Positions 1-7,989 are shown, counted from the first letter of the stretch. The stretch is 33,875 nucleotides of DNA from Pseudomonas sp. (GCF_028293835.1 NZ_JAQGNX010000025.1:1-33875); one strand, 5' to 3'. Made by a program: numbers and translations. Notes: a model not told the origin generated them from the letters alone.

Positions 1-963
1 CATGTATTGCCCACTCAGGGTTACATCAGCCACGCCGTCTTTGTTGAGGTCGCCTTCGATGGTGATATTTTTGGCAATAAGCAGTTCGGTGTTCAAGTTG
101 ACCGTCATGCTGCCGTTGAACGTAACAATGTCACCGTTCTGTGCCAATAAAATCTCAGCACGCAAAGAGCTAGTGCCAGAATCGAGGTTATTGGTCGCCG
201 TCCATGTCGCCAAGCCCCATTGGTAATCGGCCATGGACTTCGCAGATAACACGTTGACGCTTTCGATGGTGCCGGTGGCAATTTCCAGTGTCCAGTCGCC
301 GCCCACGCCCGTACGGTTGCTTGAAGCGGCGATATCACGCCCGGTCAACTGCGCCAGAGAATCTACAAACGCCAGCCCTTGCGCACCTCCGGCGGTGTAA
401 CAGGCATAAATCGAGATATCGCCGCCGGTGTTCATGTCTTTGCCGATTTCGGCCAAAACGGTGCTGCGCGAAGCGACGTTGTCAGACGACAAAAAGGTAT
501 CGCCCAACCACAGGTTGCCCGAGTTGCCGTGGGCGACAATTTCCACCGAACTCACGCCGTGGTGCTGGTCCAGGTAGTCGGCGATTTGTTGCAGGCCGTC
601 TTTAGTCCCGTCGAGCTTGACCACTTGGGTGCCTGCCGCCACGCCTTGCAGCAGCGAGTCAGAATCTTTAACCCTGGAGTCGACAAACACCACGGTTTGC
701 CCCGGAACAGCCGGTGCTACCGGAGTTGGAGTCGGCGTCGCGGCGACATCAGCAGGATGGCTGTCGTTAGTGGCTGCATGATCGGTCGCCGCCACCGGCT
801 TGGCAGCGTCAGCCGTAACATGCGCGGTGTCTGCTACGGTGGCCGCAACCGCACCGTCGAATAACATTCGCGGTTCGAGGGAGATAATCAGTGGTGCAGG
901 CAGGGCTTTCGCACGCGAAGCTACCTGCCCGGCATTGGACGACTTGGTTTTGTTCCACCACAT
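1..963 (-). CDS. LEPR-XLL / DUF4347 surface protein, N-terminal part (runs off window)
   Basis: The frame is open from an ATG at 963-961 through base 1, giving 321 codons with no stop, so only the N-terminus is visible. Residues 29-38 read LEPRMLFDGA, the LEPR-XLL motif found near the start of very large secreted or surface proteins. A Pro/Ala/Thr-rich linker follows (about 40-88). Residues 90-250 match a DUF4347 domain, including VAHGNSG (143-149) and IYACYTAGG (185-193). From about 252 the sequence turns into short beta-strand repeats of the parallel-helix or cadherin-like kind. There is no classical Sec signal peptide. A good ribosome site (AGGTGAG) lies just upstream. The sulfotransferase gene precedes it on the same strand, 88 bp away. 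I infer export by the HlyD/M50 genes at 3589-7784, but the cognate transporter could lie outside the window. Confidence 0.85.
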   Translation of the reverse strand, partial: MWWNKTKSSNAGQVASRAKALPAPLIISLEPRMLFDGAVAATVADTAHVTADAAKPVAATDHAATNDSHPADVAATPTPTPVAPAVPGQTVVFVDSRVKDSDSLLQGVAAGTQVVKLDGTKDGLQQIADYLDQHHGVSSVEIVAHGNSGNLWLGDTFLSSDNVASRSTVLAEIGKDMNTGGDISIYACYTAGGAQGLAFVDSLAQLTGRDIAASSNRTGVGGDWTLEIATGTIESVNVLSAKSMADYQWGLATWTATNNLDSGTSSLRAEILLAQNGDIVTFNGSMTVNLNTELLIAKNITIEGDLNKDGVADVTLSGQYM

Positions 964-1003
964 GATGCTCACCTGCGCTCGAAACCCAGACTTCAGACAA
1001 ATA

Positions 1004-1023
1004 CCGCTATCAGTTGATAGCGG
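1004..1023 (-). terminator. Hairpin between sulfotransferase and DUF4347 genes
   Basis: CCGCTATCA at 1004-1012 and TGATAGCGG at 1015-1023 form a perfect inverted repeat around a very short loop. It starts 29 bp after the sulfotransferase stop on the minus strand. The sequence after it in that direction is only mildly T-rich (TATTTGTCTG). It may be a weak terminator that lowers read-through into the DUF4347 gene, or an operator or mRNA-stability hairpin. Nothing decides between these by eye. Confidence 0.45.
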
Positions 1024-1051
1024 CTTCGATTCTTGCTTTCAGTTTTTTCTT

Positions 1052-1873
1052 TTAATTTTTTATTCGAATGACGTTGGCGGCACTTGACCGACCATCATTC
1101 CAGAATGAAAGCTCTGCGTACTTCTCGAAAATATCCGGCGGCAGGATCGTTCGCCGTGGTGTCAGTTCAACCTTGCGTTTAACTTTATGAAGCCCAGAGA
1201 CGCCGAGGGCTTGGTCAAACTCCGGCGCGTCATAAGCGAGGTTGTCGAAGTCATGTTCGAACCACGGCTCGCCGATGAAATCGTAAACCAGGCGCATTAC
1301 CCGATCTGGTGCCTGGCTAAGTAAATCGTAGTCGACAATCAGCAAAGAGTCGGCTTGTTCGCCGTAATACGCCTCCTTAAGTGCCGACCAGGCATAACCC
1401 ACCAAACGGTTACGCTGGGCCAATGTTTCAACCCGACTCTCAACGGTATTGCGCTCGTTGGCGTCAGAAAATAACTTAGTGTTCTCAAATGGATTAGCGC
1501 GGTATAACCGCTCGATGCTGTCCATGACCCAGGCAACGTTACGCACACAGGCGATAACTTTGGCGTGCGGGAACAGTTCATTAATCGCTGGCAGGCGCGC
1601 GCACCATTGGCGATTAGTGTCGAAGATAACGGGCGTATCAGCTTTATCGCCGTAATAAGAGTCGAATAACCCGCGCAGCAGTCGCCGGCGCATGTTGGTG
1701 TCAATCACTGAACCGAATTCGCTGCCCGCGCTGCACTGGTCAAGCACGCTTGAAAACAATGAGCCGAGCGGACTGCTCATGCCCGCATGAAACCTGGGAT
1801 TTTGCAAAAGAATCGCCGACAGCAGGGTTGATCCTGATCGCGGCAAGCCGGAAATGAAATGAAATTTTGGCAA
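1052..1873 (-). CDS. PAPS-dependent sulfotransferase family protein
   Basis: This 273-residue protein opens with HFISGLPRSGSTLL at residues 5-18, the 5'-phosphosulfate-binding P-loop of PAPS sulfotransferases. The segment VIACVRNVAWVMDSIERLYRAN, near residues 106-127, fits the 3'-phosphate-binding region with its Arg. Such enzymes move sulfate from PAPS to a hydroxyl or amino acceptor; the acceptor here is unknown. The start is TTG at 1873, because no ATG or GTG occurs in frame before the upstream TAG at 1930-1928. AGGGG lies about eight bases upstream of it. The gene is divergent from the MdpB-like gene and precedes the DUF4347 gene on the same strand. It might modify a glycan or surface protein from this locus; that is inference. 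No signal peptide or membrane segment is seen. Confidence 0.85.
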   Translation of the reverse strand: MPKFHFISGLPRSGSTLLSAILLQNPRFHAGMSSPLGSLFSSVLDQCSAGSEFGSVIDTNMRRRLLRGLFDSYYGDKADTPVIFDTNRQWCARLPAINELFPHAKVIACVRNVAWVMDSIERLYRANPFENTKLFSDANERNTVESRVETLAQRNRLVGYAWSALKEAYYGEQADSLLIVDYDLLSQAPDRVMRLVYDFIGEPWFEHDFDNLAYDAPEFDQALGVSGLHKVKRKVELTPRRTILPPDIFEKYAELSFWNDGRSSAANVIRIKN

Positions 1874-2086
1874 TCCTTTAACCCCTGGCTTTTTATCCTT
1901 GAAAACCGTCCCGGTGCAGTGCGAAGACTAAAGTATCTTCATGGCACCGCCTAGTAGTATTTTGAAAATCCAGACACTTGGCTTAGGATCTCCAAGCCAG
2001 TAAATACAAGGGCCGTGGCAGTTTTCTGGCCAAGGAAAATACCGTTAGTAGTTGACCTCAATAACAACATGAAAGGATGAGGATTT

Positions 2087-2686
2087 ATGGAAGTATTTCT
2101 CGGTACCGTTCAAAGTTTTGCGTTCCCTTTCGCTCCCAGCGGATGGTCGTTGTGTAATGGGCAGATATTAAATCTTCAACAGTACAACGCATTATATGCA
2201 TTGTTAGGTGTGACGTACGGCGGCAATGGCAGCCAAACCTTTGGTCTTCCGAACCTGCAAGGCAGAACGCTGATCGGCCAAGGAAACGGTACTAATCTGA
2301 CGCCACGGCCCATTGGTACTTTTAACGGCAGCGAAACGGTAAACATTACCTTGGCAAACTTGCCAGCCCATAACCACGCCGTTGACAGTTCTGGCTTGCA
2401 AGTTTCTACCACCGTTAAATTGGCCTCGGTACCCACAGCTTCACTGACGGTACCTAGCGCGACCAATGGCTTTATTGGCGCATCCGGTAACGGCCCAGGC
2501 GCCGCCAGTATTTTCTCCACCGACCAAGGCGCGAACCCGATAACGTTGCAAGGCGTCAGCAACGCCGTGAGCGGTAGCATTACCACCGCCCAAACCGGCG
2601 GCGGAACGCCCGCAGCTTCGATGAATCCGTTTCTGGCTATTAACTTCAGCATTGCGCTAAGCGGCTTATTCCCATCGCGTGACTGA
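2087..2686 (+). CDS. MdpB-like phage tail collar domain protein
   Basis: This 199-residue protein begins with a phage tail-collar domain: a region containing GWSLCNGQILNL, then LYALLGVTYGGNGSQTFGLPNL and GRTLIGQGNG. It ends in MNPFLAINFSIALSGLFPSRD-type sequence, the conserved tail of the microcystin-dependent-protein (MdpB) family. These proteins occur on bacterial chromosomes away from phage structural genes, often two or three in a row; only one is present here. Function is not established for most. The start ATG is preceded by AAAGGATGAGG. A strong hairpin follows the stop, then the DUF6916 gene. No phage capsid, tail or integrase gene is nearby, so it is not evidence of a prophage. It has no signal peptide. 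Confidence 0.85.
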   Translation: MEVFLGTVQSFAFPFAPSGWSLCNGQILNLQQYNALYALLGVTYGGNGSQTFGLPNLQGRTLIGQGNGTNLTPRPIGTFNGSETVNITLANLPAHNHAVDSSGLQVSTTVKLASVPTASLTVPSATNGFIGASGNGPGAASIFSTDQGANPITLQGVSNAVSGSITTAQTGGGTPAASMNPFLAINFSIALSGLFPSRD

Positions 2687-2691
2687 CCAAT

Positions 2692-2718
2692 ACCGGGAGG
2701 GCCATCGGCCCTCCCGGT
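2692..2718 (+). terminator. Intrinsic terminator after MdpB-like gene
   Basis: A perfect 12-bp stem (2692-2703 with 2707-2718) has a three-base ATC loop and is followed by GTCTCTTT. It begins six bases after the MdpB-like stop codon. The T-run is short, so termination may be partial and the DUF6916 gene at 2751 may still receive read-through. Confidence 0.7.
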
Positions 2719-2750
2719 GTCTCTTTACGATTTCTATCCGGAGCAATGTC

Positions 2751-3062
2751 GTGCTGCAACGTATCCAACAAGAACACTTCCAGTCTTTGCTCGGCAAGGT
2801 GATTGCGCTGTTACTACCCGACGGCAGCCAATTGCCCATCGTGATTGAGTCCGTTCCGTTGCGCCCTAAAAGCCAATTGCCCGGCAACGAACGCATGCCG
2901 TTTGGCGTCGCGCTGCACACCCTGGAACCCACACTGTTCGTTGATGGACTGTGCGCCATCGAGTTGCCTGATCTGGGTCGCGTAGAAGACATTTTTGTCT
3001 CCCGCGAACCCGCCATGGGCCGTGATGACACCCTCGGCTATTTCAACATCGTGTTCAACTGA
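2751..3062 (+). CDS. DUF6916 family protein
   Basis: This is a 103-residue soluble protein of the DUF6916 type: an N-terminal FQSLLGKVIALLLPDG stretch, a middle rich in alternating hydrophobic residues, and a C-terminal GYFNIVFN. The frame is open upstream, but GTG at 2751 has GGAG seven bases before it and gives the expected family length. Extending upstream would run into the terminator hairpin. Its function is unknown. Members of this family often sit beside tail-collar proteins, as here, which suggests a shared job or complex. The 3' end overlaps the convergent GNAT gene by 25 bp. Confidence 0.75.
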   Translation: MLQRIQQEHFQSLLGKVIALLLPDGSQLPIVIESVPLRPKSQLPGNERMPFGVALHTLEPTLFVDGLCAIELPDLGRVEDIFVSREPAMGRDDTLGYFNIVFN

Positions 3063-3559
3063 GCCTGCCCCGGATACCACACCAACCGAGCGGCGGCAGG
3101 ATTGGTTTCTTCGATTTGAAAGCCCAGTGCGAGGTAGTGGCGCAATGCATGGGGATTGTTGGCCCAGACCACCGTCGCTACCGGGCAGCGAATCTGTTCA
3201 GCGGCTTGTTGAACCCCTTGCAGGACGGTTCGACCGAAACCACGACCACGTGCCGCGACGATGAACGCCAGGTACACCACGCGAATCTCGTTATGTCCGA
3301 AGTCAGTGATCAATGCGCCGATAGGCGTGTCGAGCTTCTCGATCACATAGTGCATGGCGTCGGGATAAGCGTCACCGGCACCTTGTTGTTGCACCTGGAA
3401 TTGCTGCGCGACGACGCTTTCGATCAATTCGTCATCGCCGTCGATTAATTGCAGGTCAGCACGAGCGGACCGATAAAGCGCTTCCAGAAACGGGCTGTCG
3501 CCGGGGCGAGAGGGTCGTACCGTCAAGCCGCCGGCCAGCGCAGAGTTGTTGTTAAGCAT
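3038..3559 (-). CDS. GNAT family N-acetyltransferase
   Basis: This 173-residue GNAT fold protein has the acetyl-CoA-binding motif A as VAARGRGFGRTVLQGV, following strand VVYLAFIV. ALRHYLALGFQIEETN forms the C-terminal motif B region. It would transfer an acetyl group from acetyl-CoA to an amine; the substrate cannot be read from sequence. The start ATG has AAAGGA about five bases upstream. It lies only 29 bp after the stop of the M50-HlyD gene on the same strand, so it may be the last gene of that operon. Its 3' end overlaps the DUF6916 gene tail to tail. Either protein acetylation in the surface-protein pathway or an unrelated role is possible. Confidence 0.85.
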   Translation of the reverse strand: MLNNNSALAGGLTVRPSRPGDSPFLEALYRSARADLQLIDGDDELIESVVAQQFQVQQQGAGDAYPDAMHYVIEKLDTPIGALITDFGHNEIRVVYLAFIVAARGRGFGRTVLQGVQQAAEQIRCPVATVVWANNPHALRHYLALGFQIEETNPAAARLVWYPGQAQLNTMLK

Positions 3560-3588
3560 GAACGTCCTTTATCGGTTGTTATCGACGA

Positions 3589-5685
3589 CTAAAACCCGCT
3601 TTCCCGCACGCCTAACGCTGCCAGCCGACGCCAGGCATTGCCCAGTATCGACTCACTTTTCCCCTGCAAAACCACCAGGCCGCGCAAAGGCTGGGTAGGT
3701 GTCGATAACGTTTCCAGGACTTTTAGCCGGGCGCCGTATTGCGCCTGGACTGGCTCAGCCCGATGAGCCTCATCGCGGCGTACGGCAATCGGCCCATGGT
3801 GATCCGAGGCCAAGGCTTCAAGGTCGAGATAACTCACTCCGTTCGCATCTACTTCCAGCAACTGCACGGGAACAGCTGCGCGCATGGGATCGTCGGCAAT
3901 AAAACGCCCTTCTGCCCCCGGTGCTACACGCCACAAGCCTTCTTCGGCCAAGTAGCCACGTAAACGAACGCCATCCTCGACGACACGCGCCAGCGGGTCT
4001 TTGCTTGAGACCCAACGGCCAACGCTTAGCTCGGGCAATACGTCACGGACCTCCCCCGCCTGCGGTGCGCGCATGAACAGGCGTTCGCGCTGGGCAGCCA
4101 AGCCGCGATACTCCGCCACGGATTCGGCCAGGCGCTGCTGAAGAATGCCGGCGTCGGCAGCGGTTTCGCTGCGTCCGGCCTGGCGGCGCAGCTGCAGCTG
4201 AAGGATCTCGATTTCGCGACGCACGATAACCTGGCGTGAATCAAGGTCGGGGGATTCAAGCTCAATCAGCACGGCACCCGCCTCGACCCTCTGGCCGTCT
4301 TGCACGTTGATGCTCTTGACCCTGCTGGCGACCGGCGCATGCAGGGAAATGACGCGCCCCGCTTCGAGCATTGCAGGTAACTCGACACTGCTGCGCCAGG
4401 GCACTACCAGTACCCCAATCACTGCTAATAATCCGACGACACTGAGCGCGGCGCGGCCAGTGTGTGCGTATCCTCGGTTGCTCCACCACACGCGCATTTC
4501 TTTCCAGATCGGCAGGAAGATAAACCACGCTAATTCGACCATCATGAGAAAGATGCCGAGTAGCTTGAAGAACAGGTGATAGACCGCCAAGGCGATGCCG
4601 AAGAACAGCGCCGCCCGCCATAGCCAGGAAAAATAGCCCCACCAAATCAACCGCCGCTGCATAACCGGCGACCACGCTTCCGGCGCTGGCTGGCCGTAAC
4701 CAAACAAGGCTTCACGCAGGCGCCAGCGGCTCAGGGCGAATGCGCGACCTTGCAGGTTGTCGACTTGCCATAAATCGCTAAGCAAAAAATAACCGTCAAA
4801 ACGCATGAACGGATTGAGGTTAACCGCCACGGTGGTCAGCCATGTGGCGCTGGCCAACATAAATGCAGCCGTACGCGCCGGCCCATCTGGCAACAGGGAC
4901 CATATCAACAAGGCGATGCAGGCGAGGATCATTTCCGCCATGACGCCGCCCGCACCGATCAACAATCTTGAGCGCCGATCATTGACCCGCCAGGCATCGC
5001 TGACATCGGTATAGAACAGCGGCAGCATGACCATGAACGCTACGCCCATGCTTTGCACTCGACACCCGGCGCGCTTGGCCATGAAGGCGTGACCGAATTC
5101 ATGGCACAGCTTGGCGAAGAATAGCGCGATGCCAAACGCCATGGCGCCACCGAGACTGAACAGGTGCGGGAAGGTTGATAGAAAACGATCCCAATCCCGC
5201 GCCACCAGGAATATACCGAGCGCCAACGTGAGCGGTAGACCGTAACGAAGCAGCCGCGAGCCGTAGCGCTCCAGCCACGGCCAGACGCAATTGAGGAACG
5301 GGTCGGGACGCCATAGCGGAATACGGAAAAACAAATATTGATGCAGCAGCATTTTCCAGACGCTTTGACGTTGAGCTTCTGCTTTGCGCAGGTAGCTGTC
5401 ACGTTGCTCCTGATCCAGTGCAGCGATCAGGTCGTGGGCACGCAGAAAACTCAGCAGGTCCTCAAGTTCGTGAGCCGCTAACGGCAAACCTGGCTCTTCA
5501 TTGGCAGCGCTGAGTACTTTACCGACCTCACCCAAAGGCCAGTGACGCAACAGCCGGATCGCCGCCGCACCCAGTTTGAAATAGCGACCACGCACCGGGT
5601 CGGCGAGGGTCCAGCGTGGCGAGCCGTCCAGCGCCGGGGCTGCATCGGATAGCTGTAAATCGGCACGCAGCGCGGGCAAGATCAT
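3589..5685 (-). CDS. PqqD-like / M50 metalloprotease / HlyD fusion membrane protein
   Basis: This 698-residue protein has three parts. Residues 20-95 resemble a PqqD-like winged helix (WTLADPVRGRYFKLG, then RLLRHWPLGEVGKVL). Residues 145-425 form a multi-span membrane domain with the site-2-protease zinc motif HEFGH (195-199) and a second motif NPFMRFDGY (291-299), typical of M50 peptidases. Residues 430-698 form a HlyD/biotinyl-lipoyl adaptor with a hairpin of heptads near 485-530. Proteins of this type are usually annotated as putative peptide zinc metalloprotease or HlyD efflux subunit. The ATG at 5685 directly follows the TAG of the upstream gene, so translation is probably coupled. I infer processing or export of a polypeptide, with the nearby DUF4347 protein as first candidate. 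No transport ATPase is fused or adjacent. Confidence 0.85.
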   Translation of the reverse strand: MILPALRADLQLSDAAPALDGSPRWTLADPVRGRYFKLGAAAIRLLRHWPLGEVGKVLSAANEEPGLPLAAHELEDLLSFLRAHDLIAALDQEQRDSYLRKAEAQRQSVWKMLLHQYLFFRIPLWRPDPFLNCVWPWLERYGSRLLRYGLPLTLALGIFLVARDWDRFLSTFPHLFSLGGAMAFGIALFFAKLCHEFGHAFMAKRAGCRVQSMGVAFMVMLPLFYTDVSDAWRVNDRRSRLLIGAGGVMAEMILACIALLIWSLLPDGPARTAAFMLASATWLTTVAVNLNPFMRFDGYFLLSDLWQVDNLQGRAFALSRWRLREALFGYGQPAPEAWSPVMQRRLIWWGYFSWLWRAALFFGIALAVYHLFFKLLGIFLMMVELAWFIFLPIWKEMRVWWSNRGYAHTGRAALSVVGLLAVIGVLVVPWRSSVELPAMLEAGRVISLHAPVASRVKSINVQDGQRVEAGAVLIELESPDLDSRQVIVRREIEILQLQLRRQAGRSETAADAGILQQRLAESVAEYRGLAAQRERLFMRAPQAGEVRDVLPELSVGRWVSSKDPLARVVEDGVRLRGYLAEEGLWRVAPGAEGRFIADDPMRAAVPVQLLEVDANGVSYLDLEALASDHHGPIAVRRDEAHRAEPVQAQYGARLKVLETLSTPTQPLRGLVVLQGKSESILGNAWRRLAALGVRESGF

Positions 5686-7005
5686 CTACAGCCCCACGCT
5701 TTGACGCAGTGCCGCCAAAGGCCGTCGCAACAGATACAAGCCCACCGGAGCACGCTCGCCGTATAACTTGGCAGTGCCGCGCAAGCCGATACGTGGTGGT
5801 TTGTCGGTGAAACTTGCATCCAACCGATAGGCGAGTTGCCCGGCGGCGGTGGGCTGCGCTTCATAGGCGGAGCGTTCCAGGGTCGCTACGTAGCGATGCA
5901 GCGGGTCGCTGTCGAGGAACAGCGAGACTTGGGCACCCGGTTCAACCGCAATGGCGTCGCCAACGGCCAGCTCGATGCGCAACTCGGCCTGGGTCGGGTC
6001 GGCAATGTCAAGTAGGCGCTCGCCGGTCTGTACTGGCTTTCCGGTCCAGCGTTCGGCATCGGCGAACACCGCGATGCCATCTCGTTCGGCACGCACCTCG
6101 CTACGCTTGAGCAACTCGCGGGCGTAATCACGCTCCGCACGCTTCTGTTCAGCTCGGGCAGACAGCAGGTCGACTCGCGAGCTGGACTCAGCATCGGCAA
6201 ACGCCCGCTGCGCATTGGCTTTCAGCTCAGCTTCCGCTACACCCAGTGCTCGCTCGGCGACGTCCGCCTGGGCTTTGAGTGTGGTGCTCTCGAAGCGCAG
6301 TAACAGGTCGCCGGTTTTGACCGGTTGATTGGGCTTGACCAGAAACTCGGCGATCACACCGTCCAGTGGTGCTGCCACGACGCGACCACCCAATGGCACC
6401 ACTTCAGCGGGTGCCAACACAGATTGGCGCACCGGTATCAACAAACACAGGAGCAATGCGCCTACCAGCAGCAACGGTTTTTTGCCCGACCAGCGCATCC
6501 GCCACGGCTTGCGCGGTTGCAAAGCCAACCACGCATGGCTGTAGGTATCGCCAATTCGCGCCAGAAGCATTTGTTCCGGCTGGGTCCAAGCCTGTTCCCG
6601 CGCCAGCCATAAGCCGCCAAATACCAAGCCTTTGCGGTCCAGCAACGGCAACCAGAAGACTTGTGTCGCTGATAGCGCTTGTACGTCCGCCTGATCCTGT
6701 CGACCCAGCCGTTCGATGGCCACGGTGCCTGGCTGATCCAACTGACTTTTATTAAACATATCAGCGACCGCATGCTCAACAAACGCTACGAAAGGTGCGT
6801 TGGGCTCGACCATGCTGACCCCGGTCACGGCGCGGACGTTGCCCGCGATCAGCAACGCTGCATGGCGAAAGCCAAACAGTGACTGGCCGTCATTGACCAG
6901 GCTGTAAGCCAACTGATCGATATTTTTAGCGGCGCGAGTCTGCCGCTCCAGATCGAGGAACTGCGCAAAGACCCGCTCAGCAACGCCCGGCGCTGCGGCA
7001 TTCAC
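5686..7005 (-). CDS. GAF-like / HlyD family inner-membrane adaptor
   Basis: This is a 439-residue protein with one membrane segment at about 176-192. The cytoplasmic N-terminus (10-165) reads as a GAF-like domain, with VFAQFLDLERQ and then LLDRKGLVFGGLWLAR. The periplasmic part has the two lipoyl half-motifs (about 205-240), a coiled-coil hairpin (about 245-310) and a beta-barrel region, as in HlyD/MFP adaptors. GTG at 7005 is the start; its GTGA overlaps the TGA of the upstream adaptor by four bases. It is flanked in an operon by another adaptor and by the M50-HlyD fusion. A sensory domain joined directly to an adaptor is unusual and could gate export by a cytoplasmic signal. That gating is inference; the GAF call rests on pattern only. 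Confidence 0.8.
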   Translation of the reverse strand: MNAAAPGVAERVFAQFLDLERQTRAAKNIDQLAYSLVNDGQSLFGFRHAALLIAGNVRAVTGVSMVEPNAPFVAFVEHAVADMFNKSQLDQPGTVAIERLGRQDQADVQALSATQVFWLPLLDRKGLVFGGLWLAREQAWTQPEQMLLARIGDTYSHAWLALQPRKPWRMRWSGKKPLLLVGALLLCLLIPVRQSVLAPAEVVPLGGRVVAAPLDGVIAEFLVKPNQPVKTGDLLLRFESTTLKAQADVAERALGVAEAELKANAQRAFADAESSSRVDLLSARAEQKRAERDYARELLKRSEVRAERDGIAVFADAERWTGKPVQTGERLLDIADPTQAELRIELAVGDAIAVEPGAQVSLFLDSDPLHRYVATLERSAYEAQPTAAGQLAYRLDASFTDKPPRIGLRGTAKLYGERAPVGLYLLRRPLAALRQSVGL

Positions 7006-7784
7006 TTGGCAGATGCCAAATGCGCGGTGCCGCTCATGCCCGCCAGCAAACCCTTGGCGTCCGTGACTGTGGCGACCAGCAACAGGGTCTGGCTGCCTTC
7101 ATCGATACGTGCGCCCAGACGTTTGATCGTTGCGGTCAGTGGCTGGCCGGTTTCGTCGGGTATAAAACTAAAGGTTTGCCCAGGCTTGAGGCGTGACATC
7201 CAGCGTGACGGCACCAGCAAATGAATTTCCAGGGTGCGGTTGTCGACGATTTCCATCAAGGGGGAACCTGCGGCAACGCTTTCGTAGCGCTGGGCTTTGT
7301 GCTGTACCACTTGGCCGTCATACGGCGCGATTACGCTGCAGCGTTTGACCTGAACTTGATAAACCTGAGCCTGGGCCTGGGTCTCGGCTAATTTGGCTTC
7401 GGCCCGGGCCACTTCGAAATGTCCCACAGAGTTGAGCGAGGCGAGTTGCTTGTTGTGCGCCAACTCTTCGTTCGCGCCGCGAATGCCTGCCTGCGCAGCA
7501 TTAAGCTGAGCTTGGTAACCTGAGCAATCGAAGCGGGCGAGCGTGTCGCCCTTGCTGAAGGACTCGCCATCGCTGAACGGCATCTCGACGATTCGCCCGG
7601 CTAGTTCACTGGCGAGCATGGCCTGATCCCGGGCGCGCAAAACCCCACGCGCCTCGTTGGCCGTCGCGGTTTGTGCACCGGGGGGCGGATTGTCTACTAA
7701 AGGATCACTCGTCTGAGAAGTATCCGCCTGTGCCAGTCCGGCAAGAAAGGCAAATCCATAAGCCCAACGACGCACATAGCGCAT
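7002..7784 (-). CDS. HlyD / RND-type periplasmic adaptor subunit
   Basis: This 260-residue protein starts with a signal peptide (MRYVRRWAYGFAFLAGLAQA, cut near 20). A lipoyl domain follows in two halves (GRIVEMPFSDGESFSKGDTL and CSVIAPYDGQVV) separated by a short helical hairpin, then a beta-barrel region. This is the membrane-fusion-protein fold that bridges inner-membrane and outer-membrane export parts. The frame stays open upstream to 7991, but ATG 7784 has GGAG eight bases before it and is the only start that yields a signal peptide. It is the first gene of a likely operon running 7784 to 3589 and perhaps to 3038. No RND pump or TolC gene is in this operon; the nearest TolC-type gene is lapE. 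Confidence 0.85.
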   Translation of the reverse strand: MRYVRRWAYGFAFLAGLAQADTSQTSDPLVDNPPPGAQTATANEARGVLRARDQAMLASELAGRIVEMPFSDGESFSKGDTLARFDCSGYQAQLNAAQAGIRGANEELAHNKQLASLNSVGHFEVARAEAKLAETQAQAQVYQVQVKRCSVIAPYDGQVVQHKAQRYESVAAGSPLMEIVDNRTLEIHLLVPSRWMSRLKPGQTFSFIPDETGQPLTATIKRLGARIDEGSQTLLLVATVTDAKGLLAGMSGTAHLASAK

Positions 7785-7869
7785 AGCACTAACTCCAGAG
7801 TGATGGCAGGAGTTTACGGCAGCGACGGCGGTCGTCAAGGACGCGAGATTGGTGCCAGTTCGGCGGTAT

Positions 7870-7882
7870 GCTCCGACAGAGG
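7870..7882 (+). repeat. 13-bp direct repeat, copy 1 (upstream of aldo/keto reductase)
   Basis: GCTCCGACAGAGG occurs here and again at 9087-9099. The two copies bracket the aldo/keto reductase gene at 1,217 bp spacing. Both lie between genes. It may mark an old insertion or be a fragment of a dispersed repeat. Confidence 0.5.
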
Positions 7883-7989
7883 GCGATGGTGCCGATTGAT
7901 AAATGTTGTTGAATTTAGCGACGGTAGCCGTTACGAATGGTTGCAGATCATTTGTGTCTCCCTTCAATCCATTGAAAAGGATCCAGAGC

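Noticed and set aside
2087..2686. Tail-collar gene as a sign of a prophage
   Set aside because: No integrase, capsid, terminase, holin or other tail genes are near it, and MdpB-type proteins are commonly stand-alone chromosomal genes.
2679..2750. Upstream extension of the DUF6916 frame to 2679
   Set aside because: It would overlap the end of the MdpB-like gene and read through the terminator hairpin. GTG 2751 has a proper ribosome site.
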